NCBI GenBank assembly: GCA_030549775.1
Contig: CM060171.1
Coordinates: forward strand, 2,472,001 to 2,536,000
DNA from: Tamarix chinensis
Taxonomy: Eukaryota; Streptophyta; Magnoliopsida; Caryophyllales; Tamaricaceae
Length of the DNA: 64,000 bases
Direction: 5' to 3'
Shown here: positions 44,228 through 55,899 of the stretch, piece by piece
Layout of the letters: each line of letters begins with the position of its first letter
Numbering within the stretch: position 1 is the stretch's first letter
Translations under genes and position numbers: made by a program
The notes under the pieces: model-generated
The model's input: the letters and a program-made list of their open reading frames with translations, nothing else
What the model was told of the DNA's origin: nothing
Database searches by the model: none

Positions 44228-44916
44228 GGATTCCTTGCTGAAGCAATGGCATCAAATGGATAAAGGCTGAGGTTGCACCTAGATACTTTAGTTCCTAAAT
44301 CAAAATCTTAAGGTGATGTTTTTTGTTCAAAAGAATTACATTTTTGTCTTATCAGTTCCACTTAAATCAGAACTCTTGTGATTGTAGACCTTCCAAACTG
44401 TGTTCCTAAAAGGAAAGGGAAACTAATAGAGTACGCCTGAATGTTTTGTTGCGGAACATGCTTTATGCTTTTTTTGTGGCAACAGTTTGATCTCCATGTA
44501 TGTTGATTGATTGTCACCATTTGTAAGGGTATAATAGCACTATTTGTAAGGGTATAATAGCACTATCAAGTACTATTAATTCAAATGATAGTAATATTTT
44601 AATGCATTCGTTTTATTTTTGTTCTTCCTAAATCGATACATTTGGATAATACCTGTTCATCTAGACTTCTATGCCCTTGCCCTTGTTCTAAACCTTCCTC
44701 CCTAATAAGAAATTTGTGCGGTGAATTTTGTCAGGGTTGTAGATTGGGTGCCGAGTAAATCCTGTTGGTTACATGGTTCTTTTCCATTCTTGCTTCATAT
44801 TTGTGGTGCTGCCATAAGATGGAGATTTGTTTGTCAGGTTGAACATCTTGCTTGACAAGAAAACTAGAAAACTTGGGTCTTCTTGGAAGCAATGGCATTA
44901 CGTGCTTATGAAAACT

Positions 44917-45205
44917 AGAAATTGAAGTATGTCATGATACAATTTCCTCTTGAGAGGAGAGGAGGGTTGGCTGCCTGCGTGCCAGTCTCACAAATCTCAA
45001 CTTCTTTGTTAGAACAGAGATTGACCATCTCACCCATTTTTAGGGATTAGATGTTTCACTCTGTTGATACTTCCAGCCCTTGCTCGTAGAGAGGATATCT
45101 TTCTTGCTCCTTTGTCTAAAATTGTATTGTTGGATGTCAGTCCCACCTTGCAGAATGGTTCCATAGGAATAAAGCCCAGGATTGGGCTATGATTTTTTCA
45201 GCCGA
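44917..45205 (+). pseudogene. NLR C-terminal LRR relic, first
   Basis: It follows the NLR C-terminus from the KLEIE..HDTISS segment through sequence related to EEGWLPASLTHLK, TELCRLTSLQ, LEIMGCPKLAEC and the final GWPKI, with several stops and frameshifts (for example tttttagggattagatg). Confidence 0.75.
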
Positions 45206-45472
45206 CTCCTCGCCATCATCATGAAAGGACTAACACAGGTATGTGCCTCGATACCTCACCTTCTCATAGGCATGTCATTCTCCATACCTCAATAATTGGA
45301 CAACTATTACTTCATGTGCAATTGTGAATACTTTCATGTGACTAATGCCACATTATTACAATTTGGTGTCTATTTGCCATGCTGCTGAAGGTTTGATAAT
45401 TTTCTTGCCAGGCTTTTATCTGTTGATGCAACGCTATCAAATGGACGAAAGAAAAGGCCTGCGTTAGATGCA

Positions 45473-45917
45473 TTGATTGATTATTTATTGAGCGAAGGAA
45501 GTGCTGATGAAAGCAATAACAATGAGGAATTACTGTCTAAATCTATTTTTATTGGAATTTTTGAAGCCTTTTTCAAGTTTGGAAGATTCCGTGAATCACG
45601 GAGCTTCTTGGCTCAGTGCCCAGAGCCTATTAAGAATCATGCTGCTTGCCAGCCTCGCACATCTCAAGATCACTGCTTTCCGAAATCTCAAATCCCTGGC
45701 TGTAACAGAGCTCTGTCGCCTCACCTCCGTTCAAGCATTGGAGATTTCACTTTGTTGGAATCTCCAGGCCTTGCCACAAAAGATGCCTCTCTCCCTACAT
45801 AATTTAGAGATTATGGGATGTCCAAAGCTTGCAGAATGTTGCCGAAAGAATGATGGCAAAGATTGGCCCAAGATTTCTCATCTTCTTGGGCTCAACATTG
45901 ATGGCATGGACATATAG
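45473..45917 (+). pseudogene. NLR C-terminal LRR relic, second, with foreign upstream stretch
   Basis: 45640-45917 encodes ASLAHLKITAFRNLKSLAVT and continues to the family's end LNIDGMDI-stop, collinear with the last 90 or so residues of NLR1. It is followed by the same 3'-UTR donor (cttgaag|gtatgc). The preceding open stretch in another frame (LSKSIFIGIFEAFFKFGRFR around 45533-45592) is not NLR sequence and I do not recognise it. The arrangement has no start or NB-ARC, so it is a fragment. Confidence 0.75.
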
Positions 45918-46690
45918 CATATCTTCCGTCGACTTAAAGTGCAAACAGAAATCTTGAAGGTATGCTTTTATAGTCTGTAATTCAAGTAATTTATTTTGTA
46001 TTTGTAAATGTGCTGATTTCCCTCTGAATAATGCCCTATTTTTTTTTTGTTTCCTTTGGGTAAATTTTCTTGCTTTCATATTTCTTGCTTGATGCCCCCC
46101 TGCTGAAGCAATGACGTTAAATTGACAAAGGCAGAGGTAGTCCCCAGATATTATGTCATTTTATATCTAGAGACTACATGTTAAGATGACAGCTTATATG
46201 CAGCCCCACAATGATTGCATCTATCTATGCAAATGTGGCCAAAATTTGCATTAGCATCTGGTCTAAAGATTTATTGCTTATATGCAGCATTCTGCATTGT
46301 CTATTGGATTTTAATTTGTCCATGAGATAAAAAGTGCAAGGATGAGAGGTTCATCGTCATCATATCTGTAGAAGAACGATTGCTATGCTTCCTGGTTCCT
46401 ACCATAAGAGACTCATGCGGTTCACTTGAAACTACGCGTTTATTGCCTCTGTCTATAATATTACCAAATAAATGTTTTCCATAAAAGGTTAAACTTGTAG
46501 CTGGCATTTCAGTTTGTAAAGGTTATTGTCATGCTAAATGACAGGTATGGTGTCTTATTAGTCTTAATCTGTTCCAGTTAATCTCATTTCATAGAGTTTT
46601 TGATTCATGAATCAGCTCGCTGTTTGTGTAGGGAATTTGGTTATTGATTTGGTGGATGCCAATCGCCTTAGAGTCTGAGGCAACCAATAA

Positions 46691-47255
46691 AGTAGAACTC
46701 AGTACTTTGCTATATTTGCAAAAAGGTATATTATTGCCGATCTACTCCTGAGCTACAAGAGAAAGCCTTTTTCGTATTTGAGCTGTGCTTTGCGGTTTGC
46801 ATGTTGCTCAATATTTTCCAAGGGAAATATTTTTGAAAGGGAGAACTTGGTCTCACTGTGGGTGGCAGAAGGCCTCATATGCATGCAAAGCCGGCTAGTT
46901 GCGGCAAGTCGGTCATGAATATTTTGATGAATTGTTGTCAAGATCATTCTTCCTGAAATCAAGTTCCATTTGATTATTCTAGCTGCTTTCTGTGTAAATA
47001 TGTGTTGAGGTATTTGGTTAATAACTTCACGGACAACACAAGTCTGATCTGTCTATCCCGTTACAAAATCAGCGAGGCACCTCTCTGTAATATTAGTGAT
47101 ATCCGATTGTCCTAATTTGTCTCGGTTGTTTCACTCAATTGAGAATTTTAAAATTAAAACATCAATGCTACTTAATATTTCAGGTACTAAAATCAGTGAA
47201 TCGCCTTGTTCAATTGTTCCCTCGGACTGCTTCCATTCATTGTTGGTGCCCTTAG
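46691..47255 (+). pseudogene. NLR ARC2/LRR relic, unit 2 copy
   Basis: This is the duplicate of the relic at 33421-33810, with the same misplaced ggtactttgctatatttgca piece and a frameshifted NIFERENLVSLWVAEG segment. It extends further into decayed LRR sequence (47100-47255) that resembles the DCRNLTRLPDSI and TKISELPCSIV parts of NLR1. Confidence 0.8.
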
Positions 47256-47323
47256 CTAGTTGGTAATATACCATTTCTGTAAGGAACTTGTTAGCAAGCT
47301 CATCTGCGAGTTCTTAAATGCAG

Positions 47324-47900
47324 CTAATGGTTTGAGCTGGCCTTGGTTGCCTCTTCAATGTTCTTTATGCATCCTATCAATTGGAGAAGGAAGGCACCCC
47401 AACCTTTCTTGTCCCTTAGCTGTTTCTTATTTTCTGGGCTGTCAACTATCATAATCTGTCCTATATCATTTGGCGCTCTCGGAGAGATATCATGGGCCAG
47501 GCACATTGCGAACATGATACCGGTTCAAAGAAGAAAAACTACAACAAATAAGACATTCAAGTTCAACTGATAGCATTTCTGTTCGCAACACAAACTAATA
47601 CAATCAGTAGTGTCCTTGCGGTCATATGTGCTTCAATGATCTAGCCCAAATCGTCGCAAGCCAGCAGGGTATAGCTCATTAATCAAATTTCCAGGGAATG
47701 ACCCCACGTCTCAAGCTAGCTCATTTAGCAACTCTCTGACACCATAGGTGAAGCAAGCTACTCCCAAAAATAATCTATTCACGCACACTTGCTATCTTAC
47801 AACATAAAACGCAGCTAATGAAACCGCCCTCGAAACTTCAAGATCGGACCCGAACATAACTCTAGCAAAATCACCACAATATGTCTCGAGTAAAGTGTGA
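47324..47900 (-). pseudogene. Relic of an unidentified minus-strand gene
   Basis: Read on the minus strand from about 47900, phrases with coding character appear in order: HPEVHTLLETYCGDFARVMF, GSDLEVSRAVSLAAFYVV, CFTYGVRELLNELA, GSFPGNLINELYPAGLRRFG. After a non-coding gap comes MFAMCLAHDISPRAPNDIGQ, extending to GWGAFLLQLIGCIKNIEEAT. Stops and frame changes separate the parts, and one gap could be an intron. I do not recognise the family. It is present only in unit 2. Confidence 0.4.
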
Positions 47901-47909
47901 ACTTCAGGA

Positions 47910-49620
47910 TGTAGCTCGTGCTGTTTTTTGTGTTATTATAGTGCTTCCTTTTGGTTTTCTTCCTGCTATGTTGTGGCCTTGGACCACGAGACATTAGTTG
48001 AGATTGTTGTTTTGTAACGTGTTCTCCTGTTTGAGGTTAGAAAGCAAGAAATTTCATACCTTTTCAAGGTCGGTCGGAAAATTTCACGGATGATGCCTAT
48101 TAGGTACTTCATTTCTTTGATAAATTTTCTACTTATCGTTTTTTAAAGAATTGTCCTTTCACCTTGTATGACTTTCATAGATGCTGATTAGTCACACATA
48201 ATTTACTTCGTATGTTTTAGATGAACAAACGGCATCATGACGCCATTAAAAAGCTATATTATGAAATAATGACTTTGACTTTGTCTACATTATTACCGTT
48301 TGTTTCATGATTATTTTAATAATATTAAGGATTTAATATAAGAATAAAATATTAAAGTAAAAAAATGTTAGTCTGGATTACTTTTCTTGGTTTATTAATT
48401 AAATGACGTTAGTCATGCCTCACGAAACTATATTGGGCAAAGTTGATATTAGTTAATTTTGACCGGACAAATTCTATTTAGGTACTTTTATATTTAACAT
48501 AATATTTTTTTGGTATCCCGTGTTTCACTAATTCCATTTAAATACTTTTATATTTTAATTTAATTCCACTTGAGTACCTAAATAAACCTAAAAATGTGGT
48601 TTATTTTCATTGTTTAGATACGTAAGTGAAACTAAACTAAAATAAAATATGAAGGGACCTAAGTAAAATTATTTAAACCACAAGGTATCCAAAAAATATT
48701 AGCTTGTACCTTAATGGAAATTATTCATTTTGATTTTAGGTTAGTTGATAACTTATATTGTTGAACTTCTCCTTAGGTGATTATTTTCTCAAATCCTTCT
48801 TGAAATGTAATATAACATTTTGTTTTGAAAATTCATAACATATTTTATTCTTCATTATAGTAATTTTTTTAATTTATCAAATTAAATATGCAATATGACT
48901 TGGTGGGCTTTTCATATGGGATAATAGAGGTGAAAAAAGACATTATTATATATTACTAATTTACATATTTTATAAAGAGTATAGAATGACAAATAAAATA
49001 AAATTAATGTTATATCCATTTTATTCCGATCAAAGATTTAATATGTTCCTGCTGTGTTGTGGCCTTGCATCATGTTCAGTTTTGGCCTCTGGTATTAGTT
49101 TTACGGTAGGTGTCTTAATTTAGCTGTCCATGCTTGGTATGGTGGGTATGGTGAGATGTTTGTTGTTTTTTAATGTGTTCACCTGTTTGAAGTTACAAAA
49201 GCAAAATAAAATTAATGTTATGGATTGGTCTATGCATCCAACAAAAAAATGAATTTCTATCACTAGTTATTAGTCACTTTATTCCGATCAAAGATTTAAA
49301 ACGAATTTCTTTTTATTTAGCTCCAACAAATAAACGAGTACCAATTTTTGACGTCATGGATTGGTCTATGCATGCATTCATAAATACCGAACTGATAGTA
49401 CCAATTAGCTTTTTGTCCTCCGGTTCTTTCTGTCCATCATTATCTCTCTCTGCTTGGCGCAAAATTGATTTTTGTAACAAGCATGTACTATTTTATTTCT
49501 TGTTCGATTTATTTCTCATTTTTGTTCCATTTACACCTCCAGCGTTTATGTGTTCTTATACAGAATCACATGATATGTTGTTCTCTCTCTTTGTCGTCTA
49601 GATATTACTACGTAGTTCAA
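47910..49620. other. Intergenic DNA, no gene seen
   Basis: AT-rich. 47940-48060 is a diverged repeat of 49040-49200 (phrases gttgtggccttg and tgttcacctgtttgaagtta). 48470-48700 has repeated phrases of the type ttccatttaaatacttttat. Confidence 0.45.
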
Positions 49621-49621
49621 C

Positions 49622-50120
49622 TGAAGTAGAAATGAGAATAAAAATTTTGTGAAGGAAATAAACTTTATAAAAATATTTTAGAGCAAAAAGATTATAACAA
49701 CTATCCTCTAATATAATGAGAGTATAATTAATAATATCTTATCTCTTATAATAGGGATAACACAGAAAGACAAAGTATTGGGAGAAACTTAATATTTTCT
49801 CTCTAATCTCTATAACTCTATCTCTTGGTTTTTTTCTCTCTCACTCTTTTTCTTTCTTCAAGGATGGATAATCAAATGATTAGCACCCCTCCATATTTAT
49901 AGAGAATATTGAGGAGGTTAATAGCCACCAAGTTTGACTATTCAAAGACTTAATTAGGAAGTAATTTTAAATAAGATTGACAACTAATCTTCCACAATAT
50001 TCTTGCATGAGTTGTCATCTTATCTATTAGTACCTTCTTCATCCTTCTATCTTTAATTATCATTATCCAATTAGTCACCATTTTTGACTTCAAAACATTA
50101 GCCATTAAGGGATAATGACA
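49622..50120 (-). mobile_element. Putative Copia-type solo LTR, antisense, unit 2 copy
   Basis: Duplicate of 35459-35975, with the same TATA box and gagaga-rich stretch. Confidence 0.4.
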
Positions 50121-51840
50121 ATAAGCCTTAAAGTAGTAAAATTAAATTTTACTACTATAGATATATCTCTCTTCACCGAAATCTGAATTAATATTAGTTG
50201 ATTTCTCATATATAGTTATTACTGCACATGGAGTTCCCTGGTTTCCATTGTTACTGAATTCAAACTGTTACTGTGTTACATAAATCAAGATCATCATGTA
50301 GGTTTAAATCAACCACCTTTCCCCAGTTAATGCCTTATTATGAACTTAAAGGGACGATTAACGTCCTTAATACAGAAATTCATGTCCATGTTCCATGATT
50401 TTAGACCATGAAAAACAATTGATCTTTCCTTCTAGTACTAGCTTTTTGTTTGCTTATCAAAACACGGGAATCTTTCCTTCTACTAATAGTGTTACACGAT
50501 AAAGTCATACAATTTAGACCAGCGGCAGGTAGGCCTATCTATCGGTGCCTGTTATTATTAGGAAGTTGCTATGCAACTAGCTAAGAAAGCTTTGAAGTTG
50601 TGATAGTGATTTGCAGGTTGACCTTGAATATGATTATAATTAGACAATAATACATGTCGTTGTAATTGAATAGCCCCTTGTTGTTTGTTTATCCCATAAA
50701 ACAGTGACGACAAAGTCGTAATTAACTGGGTCTGAATATTGCATACTAGTGGCCATTAAGCTACAAATAAATATGCCGACGAGAAAAAAATAATATAAGC
50801 ACTAATTGTTTAGTATCAGTGATTTAGCATGAATAAAATTTCGATCAGAATTCATAACAGTTTTTATTTATTTATATAAGGTTTATAGAGGCAAATACAA
50901 ATCAATACATATATGGTGTCACTATAAAAATGTTATAATAACGAGAGAAAAATTCGTAACAGGTTTGGATGTAAATATTTGGCTAGTATTAGCATGAATA
51001 CAAATGGTATTTGATTCCGAGAATATTCAGCGTTCCTTCTGATAAAGAGCAAATACAGAACTATACGGAGGACAATATAATAAGAAATTAGAAATAATAA
51101 ATATGCCAGTGAGAACAAATAATATGCACATGAACCGCTTTGCACGAACAATTTCAGCTTGAATAAGAAATCAATTGCAATTATGTTTTCCCCCACTTTT
51201 TGATTCATAAGGGACATACCAAGACAGTTACAAAATACCATATACTATGATTAGTCCTAAGATATCAAATTAGCTCAACCCGGTGGTCCGGCGGTCGTGG
51301 GCAGCCGACCTACTCACAGGGGTTTGGTCGGTCCACCGCTGGGCAAAATTTTATTTTCTAACCATTTTTAATTTAATTAATCTATTATCTTATTCCCTAA
51401 TATTATCATACATGATGATGATGATACTGCATGATTAATTATAATATAACCATTTTTTATTTAGTTAATATTTTTGAAATTTTTGGCGTTCATCCTTCTA
51501 ATACTCAAACTGCATGATTAAGATTAAATTATGATCGGCGACTACGTGGTGGTCTATTGCTTTTGGTGCATGCTTGCAGCTCAAACTTGTTGTAGAAGCT
51601 AGCCAATAAAAGAAGAACTAAGATGTGACGATGAGCTGCACCTCTATAAGCTGACCTTGGATATATTATTATGATTCAGTAATAGTATATAGGTAGCTGT
51701 AATTGAGAGAACTCTTAAACAGGTGGTGATGGTGACCCGCATGTCTGTACGTAAGTCGACCTTGGCCGCGGTCATGTTTTAATGATGTTGTGTACGTAGT
51801 TGCAATTGAATACTACGGCAATTGACTGGTGTATTTTCCT
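50121..51840. other. Intergenic sequence shared with unit 1, no gene called
   Basis: Nearly identical to 35976-37685. It contains the SINE-like piece at about 51282-51357. Confidence 0.5.
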
Positions 51841-51844
51841 TGCC

Positions 51845-52240
51845 AATTGTTCGTGATCAGCGCCATTGTAGGGAGTGGGGTGGGACTACTAATTAACTAC
51901 TACGAACTTACTATAAAATGTATCGACAAGGGAGGTGGTGAATGAAGAAAGGTGCGGATCAAAGGAGAGAAACGGACCGGCGATCATTGGATTCTCTTGG
52001 TGCGACCTGTTTTTCTCAAAGGTTAGATAGGCTCATATACATTTCACACGCTGTATATATATCCATAATAACCATTTGATCGGTTTGCTCTCTTAATAAT
52101 TATCTATCGTGCCTGTGATTATTGATTTAATTTCCCTGCATCTGTGCTAATAATTCTGGCATTCTTCAGTTACTTTTTGCCCATCCATCTTGCACTTCAG
52201 TTAGCGATCGAGGCTCTGAGCTGTCAGCAGCTCTGACAAT
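51845..52240 (+). repeat. Recurrent non-coding module, copy e, upstream of NLR3 pseudogene
   Basis: Almost identical to copy d because it lies in the segmental duplication. It ends about 2.66 kb before the NLR3 start. Confidence 0.6.
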
Positions 52241-52244
52241 CGAA

Positions 52245-54045
52245 AACAAGTTCGGATACTGATATGTCTAGTGTCTAGGTTTAAACACTACGAGAATCCT
52301 GATAAGTTCGGATACATCGATAGTTGGCAGAAAAAACCAAATAGGAATGGAGGAATAAAAAACACATCAATAGCCGTTTTTATACAAGATAATTTTGATA
52401 GTAACCGAGCTCCTTTGGCTGAAGATAACATAAATTCTTCTATCTTGACTTCGGTTGTCTTGAGGTAAATTCTAGTAACTAGTTTCCGGATCCCGTGCAA
52501 ACATACAGATCTTCTCAAACCATGCAGAATAAAATTTCATTTACTATGTGAATTGTTTGGTTAATTTCTGTCCCGTGATTTCAATCTTTTGTTCCGTTCA
52601 TTCCCCACCCCCTCCCCCTCACCCACCCAATAATTACATATACATATTTAGCTTCTTTTTTAAAATGTGATATTTTTCTTGTCATTTGTTTTCCGTAAAA
52701 CTATGTTGATTGCGTTTTCCGTACATATTTTTAGAATATTAGTCATTCAAATATCTTGTAGATTATATAGTTTTATAGGATATACATGTTTTAGCATATA
52801 AAATAAATATACATTTTTTTAATAATATGCATATATATTTTATAGGATATAAATACATATCTTTTCGGATAAAAATACACATTTGTTATTTAAACAAGTG
52901 CAAGATAAAAATACACACGTCTCAAAACAAATGCACATCTTCCACGATAATAATGCACATCTTTCAGAATATTGAAGACACGTCCTCGTAAAGAACATTT
53001 ATTTATATTCTTTTTAAAAATACAGACACGTGTAAGTGAAGGCATATACATATTATAAGAATACACATATTCCCTGATTACATATATATCTTTCAATATA
53101 TAAATACATATCTTACATGACATAGATATACATCCATTTTAATACAAGCCTAAAAACAAATGCACATCTTCTGATACTAAATATCATTCATGACAAAAAT
53201 ACACATTCTAAAATAAAAATGGCAATGTCCTCTATTTTCAGTATTAGAAAAATTCATCTAAAATTTTTTAATTGTGGAACTTAAATCAAAATAATAGATG
53301 ATTTTTTTTAGTACACATGCAATTGCCACCTAATTCTTCCTGCACTTTTATTTTAGTGCCTTTTCCATTTCCTATTTATTTATAGATGGATGTGTTTTGA
53401 ATTGCAATCTATTGTTATAGGATATTATGACATTGTGTTTTATTCAAAGTTAAAGTAAAAATTAAGGGAAATACGTACTATAAAATATAGTATTTTTCCC
53501 CTAATATATAAATATATAAACTATAATTTAGTAAGTTGAAAACTTATCAAAAGTTAAAAGATTAATTGAAAGGGTCATAGACAATATTTCTATTATTATA
53601 GAGATTAATTGAAAGAGACATAATTTCCTAGATTATAATTGGTGCTTGTAGAGAGGAAAAATACAAACAAAGTGTAATTTTGAAAATGGAAAATTATGAT
53701 AATTCGAAAGAGGTAAAATTTAAGAAAAAAGTTAAATATTTTTAAAAGGTAATAAATTATGAGAAAATTAAAAATTCTTCTAAAAGTATGATGTATTATC
53801 ATTCTATTATAATAATACAATATAATATAAAGATATACAACACAAAATAGTAAGACAAAGATAATATAAGAGATCATTCATTGCTTATGTGAGAAAAATG
53901 AGACCAATAATCCATTCAATACAAAATTCATTATTAAGGATCTTAAGATTTTTTGTGCTCTATGGTTTCTTCTCTATTAATCCATAATTGATTGAAAATA
54001 GCTTCAACTCAATTAAATTAGATGGAAATAGATTATAAGTTGTTC
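52245..54045. other. Intergenic, no gene seen
   Basis: Up to 53597 it repeats 38090-39444. From 53598 it is AT-rich and unique in this window. A minus ORF at 53605-53877 is Phe/Tyr/Ile-rich and driven by AT content. Confidence 0.5.
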
Positions 54046-54049
54046 ATGC

Positions 54050-54574
54050 ATGAAGAATCAAAATTAGCTTAATGGGTTAGCAAATGAACTTGGTGAACTC
54101 GATCGTGACCTTTGTATGATTTTTCCTTGTATGTGATGTTTCTTCTATACTTTGTTTTTGGATTTATTGAATCCTCCACCACTTTAGAAATGGAATATAA
54201 AGCCTTTGTTCCCTCTTATGTGTTTTTCCATATTGTTTCCTTCTCATTTTTTTAGTCACTCAAATGTTGTTGGTTCAATAAAGCTCAAATTTAATATAAA
54301 GCTCGTCTCCAATATGTTTCACAAGTCTTGCGAGCTAAAAAATAACTTAAATTAGACTATCATTACTGTTGTCATAGTTTTATTAATATTTGTAGTTGTG
54401 TTAATCAAACAATGATTTACAAACCCCAAATTTAATAAAGAAGCTGCTAGAAGTAGAAGAATAAAAAAAAAAAAATCTTACACTGCAATATAGTAATCTT
54501 AATACTCCTTTAATTTGAGTTTCTCTATGAATGTGTGTTTTTGAGATAATTTCTTAATAGCAACTTATATATAA

Positions 54575-54634
<60 letters not shown>

Positions 54635-54897
54635 GTATCCAATTATATGAATGTATACTAATATTGTTGGGTATATATTTTAATACTAATTATTTGTTTG
54701 AAGATATCTTATAGTAATTTATGTTAAAAATAGATATAGTTTTAAAATGTTATGATAAGTAATGAATCACTTAGTGAATAATCAGCGAAACACATCCTAA
54801 GACATAATGGTTGAGATTCCTTTAAACAAAATTTATTTGAGGTTAGGTAAATATTAACTTTACTAACTTTAAGTTTATCATTTCTTTTAATAGAGTC
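54050..54897 (+). promoter_or_regulatory. Upstream region of NLR3, homologous to the NLR1 leader
   Basis: 54055-54330 matches 26925-27190 (gaatcaaaattagct, gaacttggtgaactc, tgtgatgtttcttc, tcctccaccactt), but the reading frame of the possible exon is broken. 54490-54897 matches the last 380 bp before NLR1 and NLR2. An (AT)n run (54576-54632) replaces the gcttcttctaatgaaggaag block. Acceptor-like tttcttttaatag lies just before the ATG. Confidence 0.55.
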
Positions 54898-55899
54898 ATG
54901 GAAACTCTGCTTTATACTCTAGTTATCTCTAGTTTCTTCAATGTGATGTTTGATCGTATGCCAACTAGAGACTTCCTGAACTTCCTTATGTGTCGGAGAA
55001 GCACTATGCAGTTGTTGATGCAATTGAGAGGGAAAATGATAAGAATTGACAAGCTACTTAGTGATGCAGAGAATGTATATTTTGAGATTAGAGATATCTA
55101 TCAGAGGTTCAAAATTCTTGATGGAAAATAGCAGACCTTGGATTGAAAGAAGGACAGGCAAGGGAACCATCAACCTCTTTCATGGATGAATCTATGATAT
55201 GTGGCAAGGATTCTGAAAAAGATGAAATAATTGAATTCCTTGGCAGCAATGATATAGCAGATGACCGATAAGAAGATTTCAGCAAAGAAGAATCAAGTAC
55301 TAGCACTCCAAGTATGAAAAGTATTCGTATTGTCATTATTACAGGGCTATCTGGAATTGGCAAAACCAATCTTGTTCAAATAGTTTACAACAATGATCAA
55401 TTACTAGATATTTGTGGCTTGAAATCATGGGTTCGTGTGTCAAAGGCACTTGGGGATGTTTGCTAGATCACCAAGAAAATTTTCAAGCCATTACCATCTT
55501 ACTTGTCAGACATTGAATCCAATGGGCATTTTCATGGGAGTGAAGACCTAAATTTACTTCAAGGTAGTTTACTTGAGAGACTTTTGAAATTGGGAAAGGA
55601 TTTCCTCATTCTGTTGGATGATGTTTTGGATATGACAACCATGCTTTGGGATGGTCTAATAATTTCACTCAAATCTATAGCAGTGGGTGGTACAGTTTTC
55701 ATGACAACAACCGACACTCTTGTTTCTCAAAGGATACATCATGATTACACTCTACACTTAGACAAGAATTCTAACACGGATTGTTGGTTAGTGGTGGAGA
55801 ATCATGCATTCCAAAGTCACCAAGACCGTAAAGATGACATAAGGATGTGTAGTATAGCCAGTGAATTAACACTAAAGTGTAATGGATTGCCATTAGCTA
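54898..55899 (+). pseudogene. NLR3 CNL pseudogene, 5' part (coiled coil to GLPL)
   Basis: It starts METLLYTLVISSFFNVMFDR and is clearly homologous to NLR1/NLR2 but diverged. A deletion of about 165 bp after LLSDAE removes the EDVID region. A single-base loss creates a stop at 55129-55131, and further stops lie at 55269-55271 and 55464-55466. The P-loop is GLSGIGKTN with Asn for the second Thr. Kinase-2 is LILLDDVLDM, with the same W-to-L change. The part ends at CNGLPLA, where LTR C interrupts it. Confidence 0.92.

Larger units (their letters stand above)
39446..53597 (+). repeat. Tandem segmental duplication, unit 2 (14.2 kb)
   Basis: It starts 380 bp before the NLR2 ATG and ends at 53597. 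It is longer than unit 1 mainly because about 44995-46190 and 47095-48655 have no counterpart in unit 1. It lacks the RNase H relic of unit 1. Confidence 0.9.
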
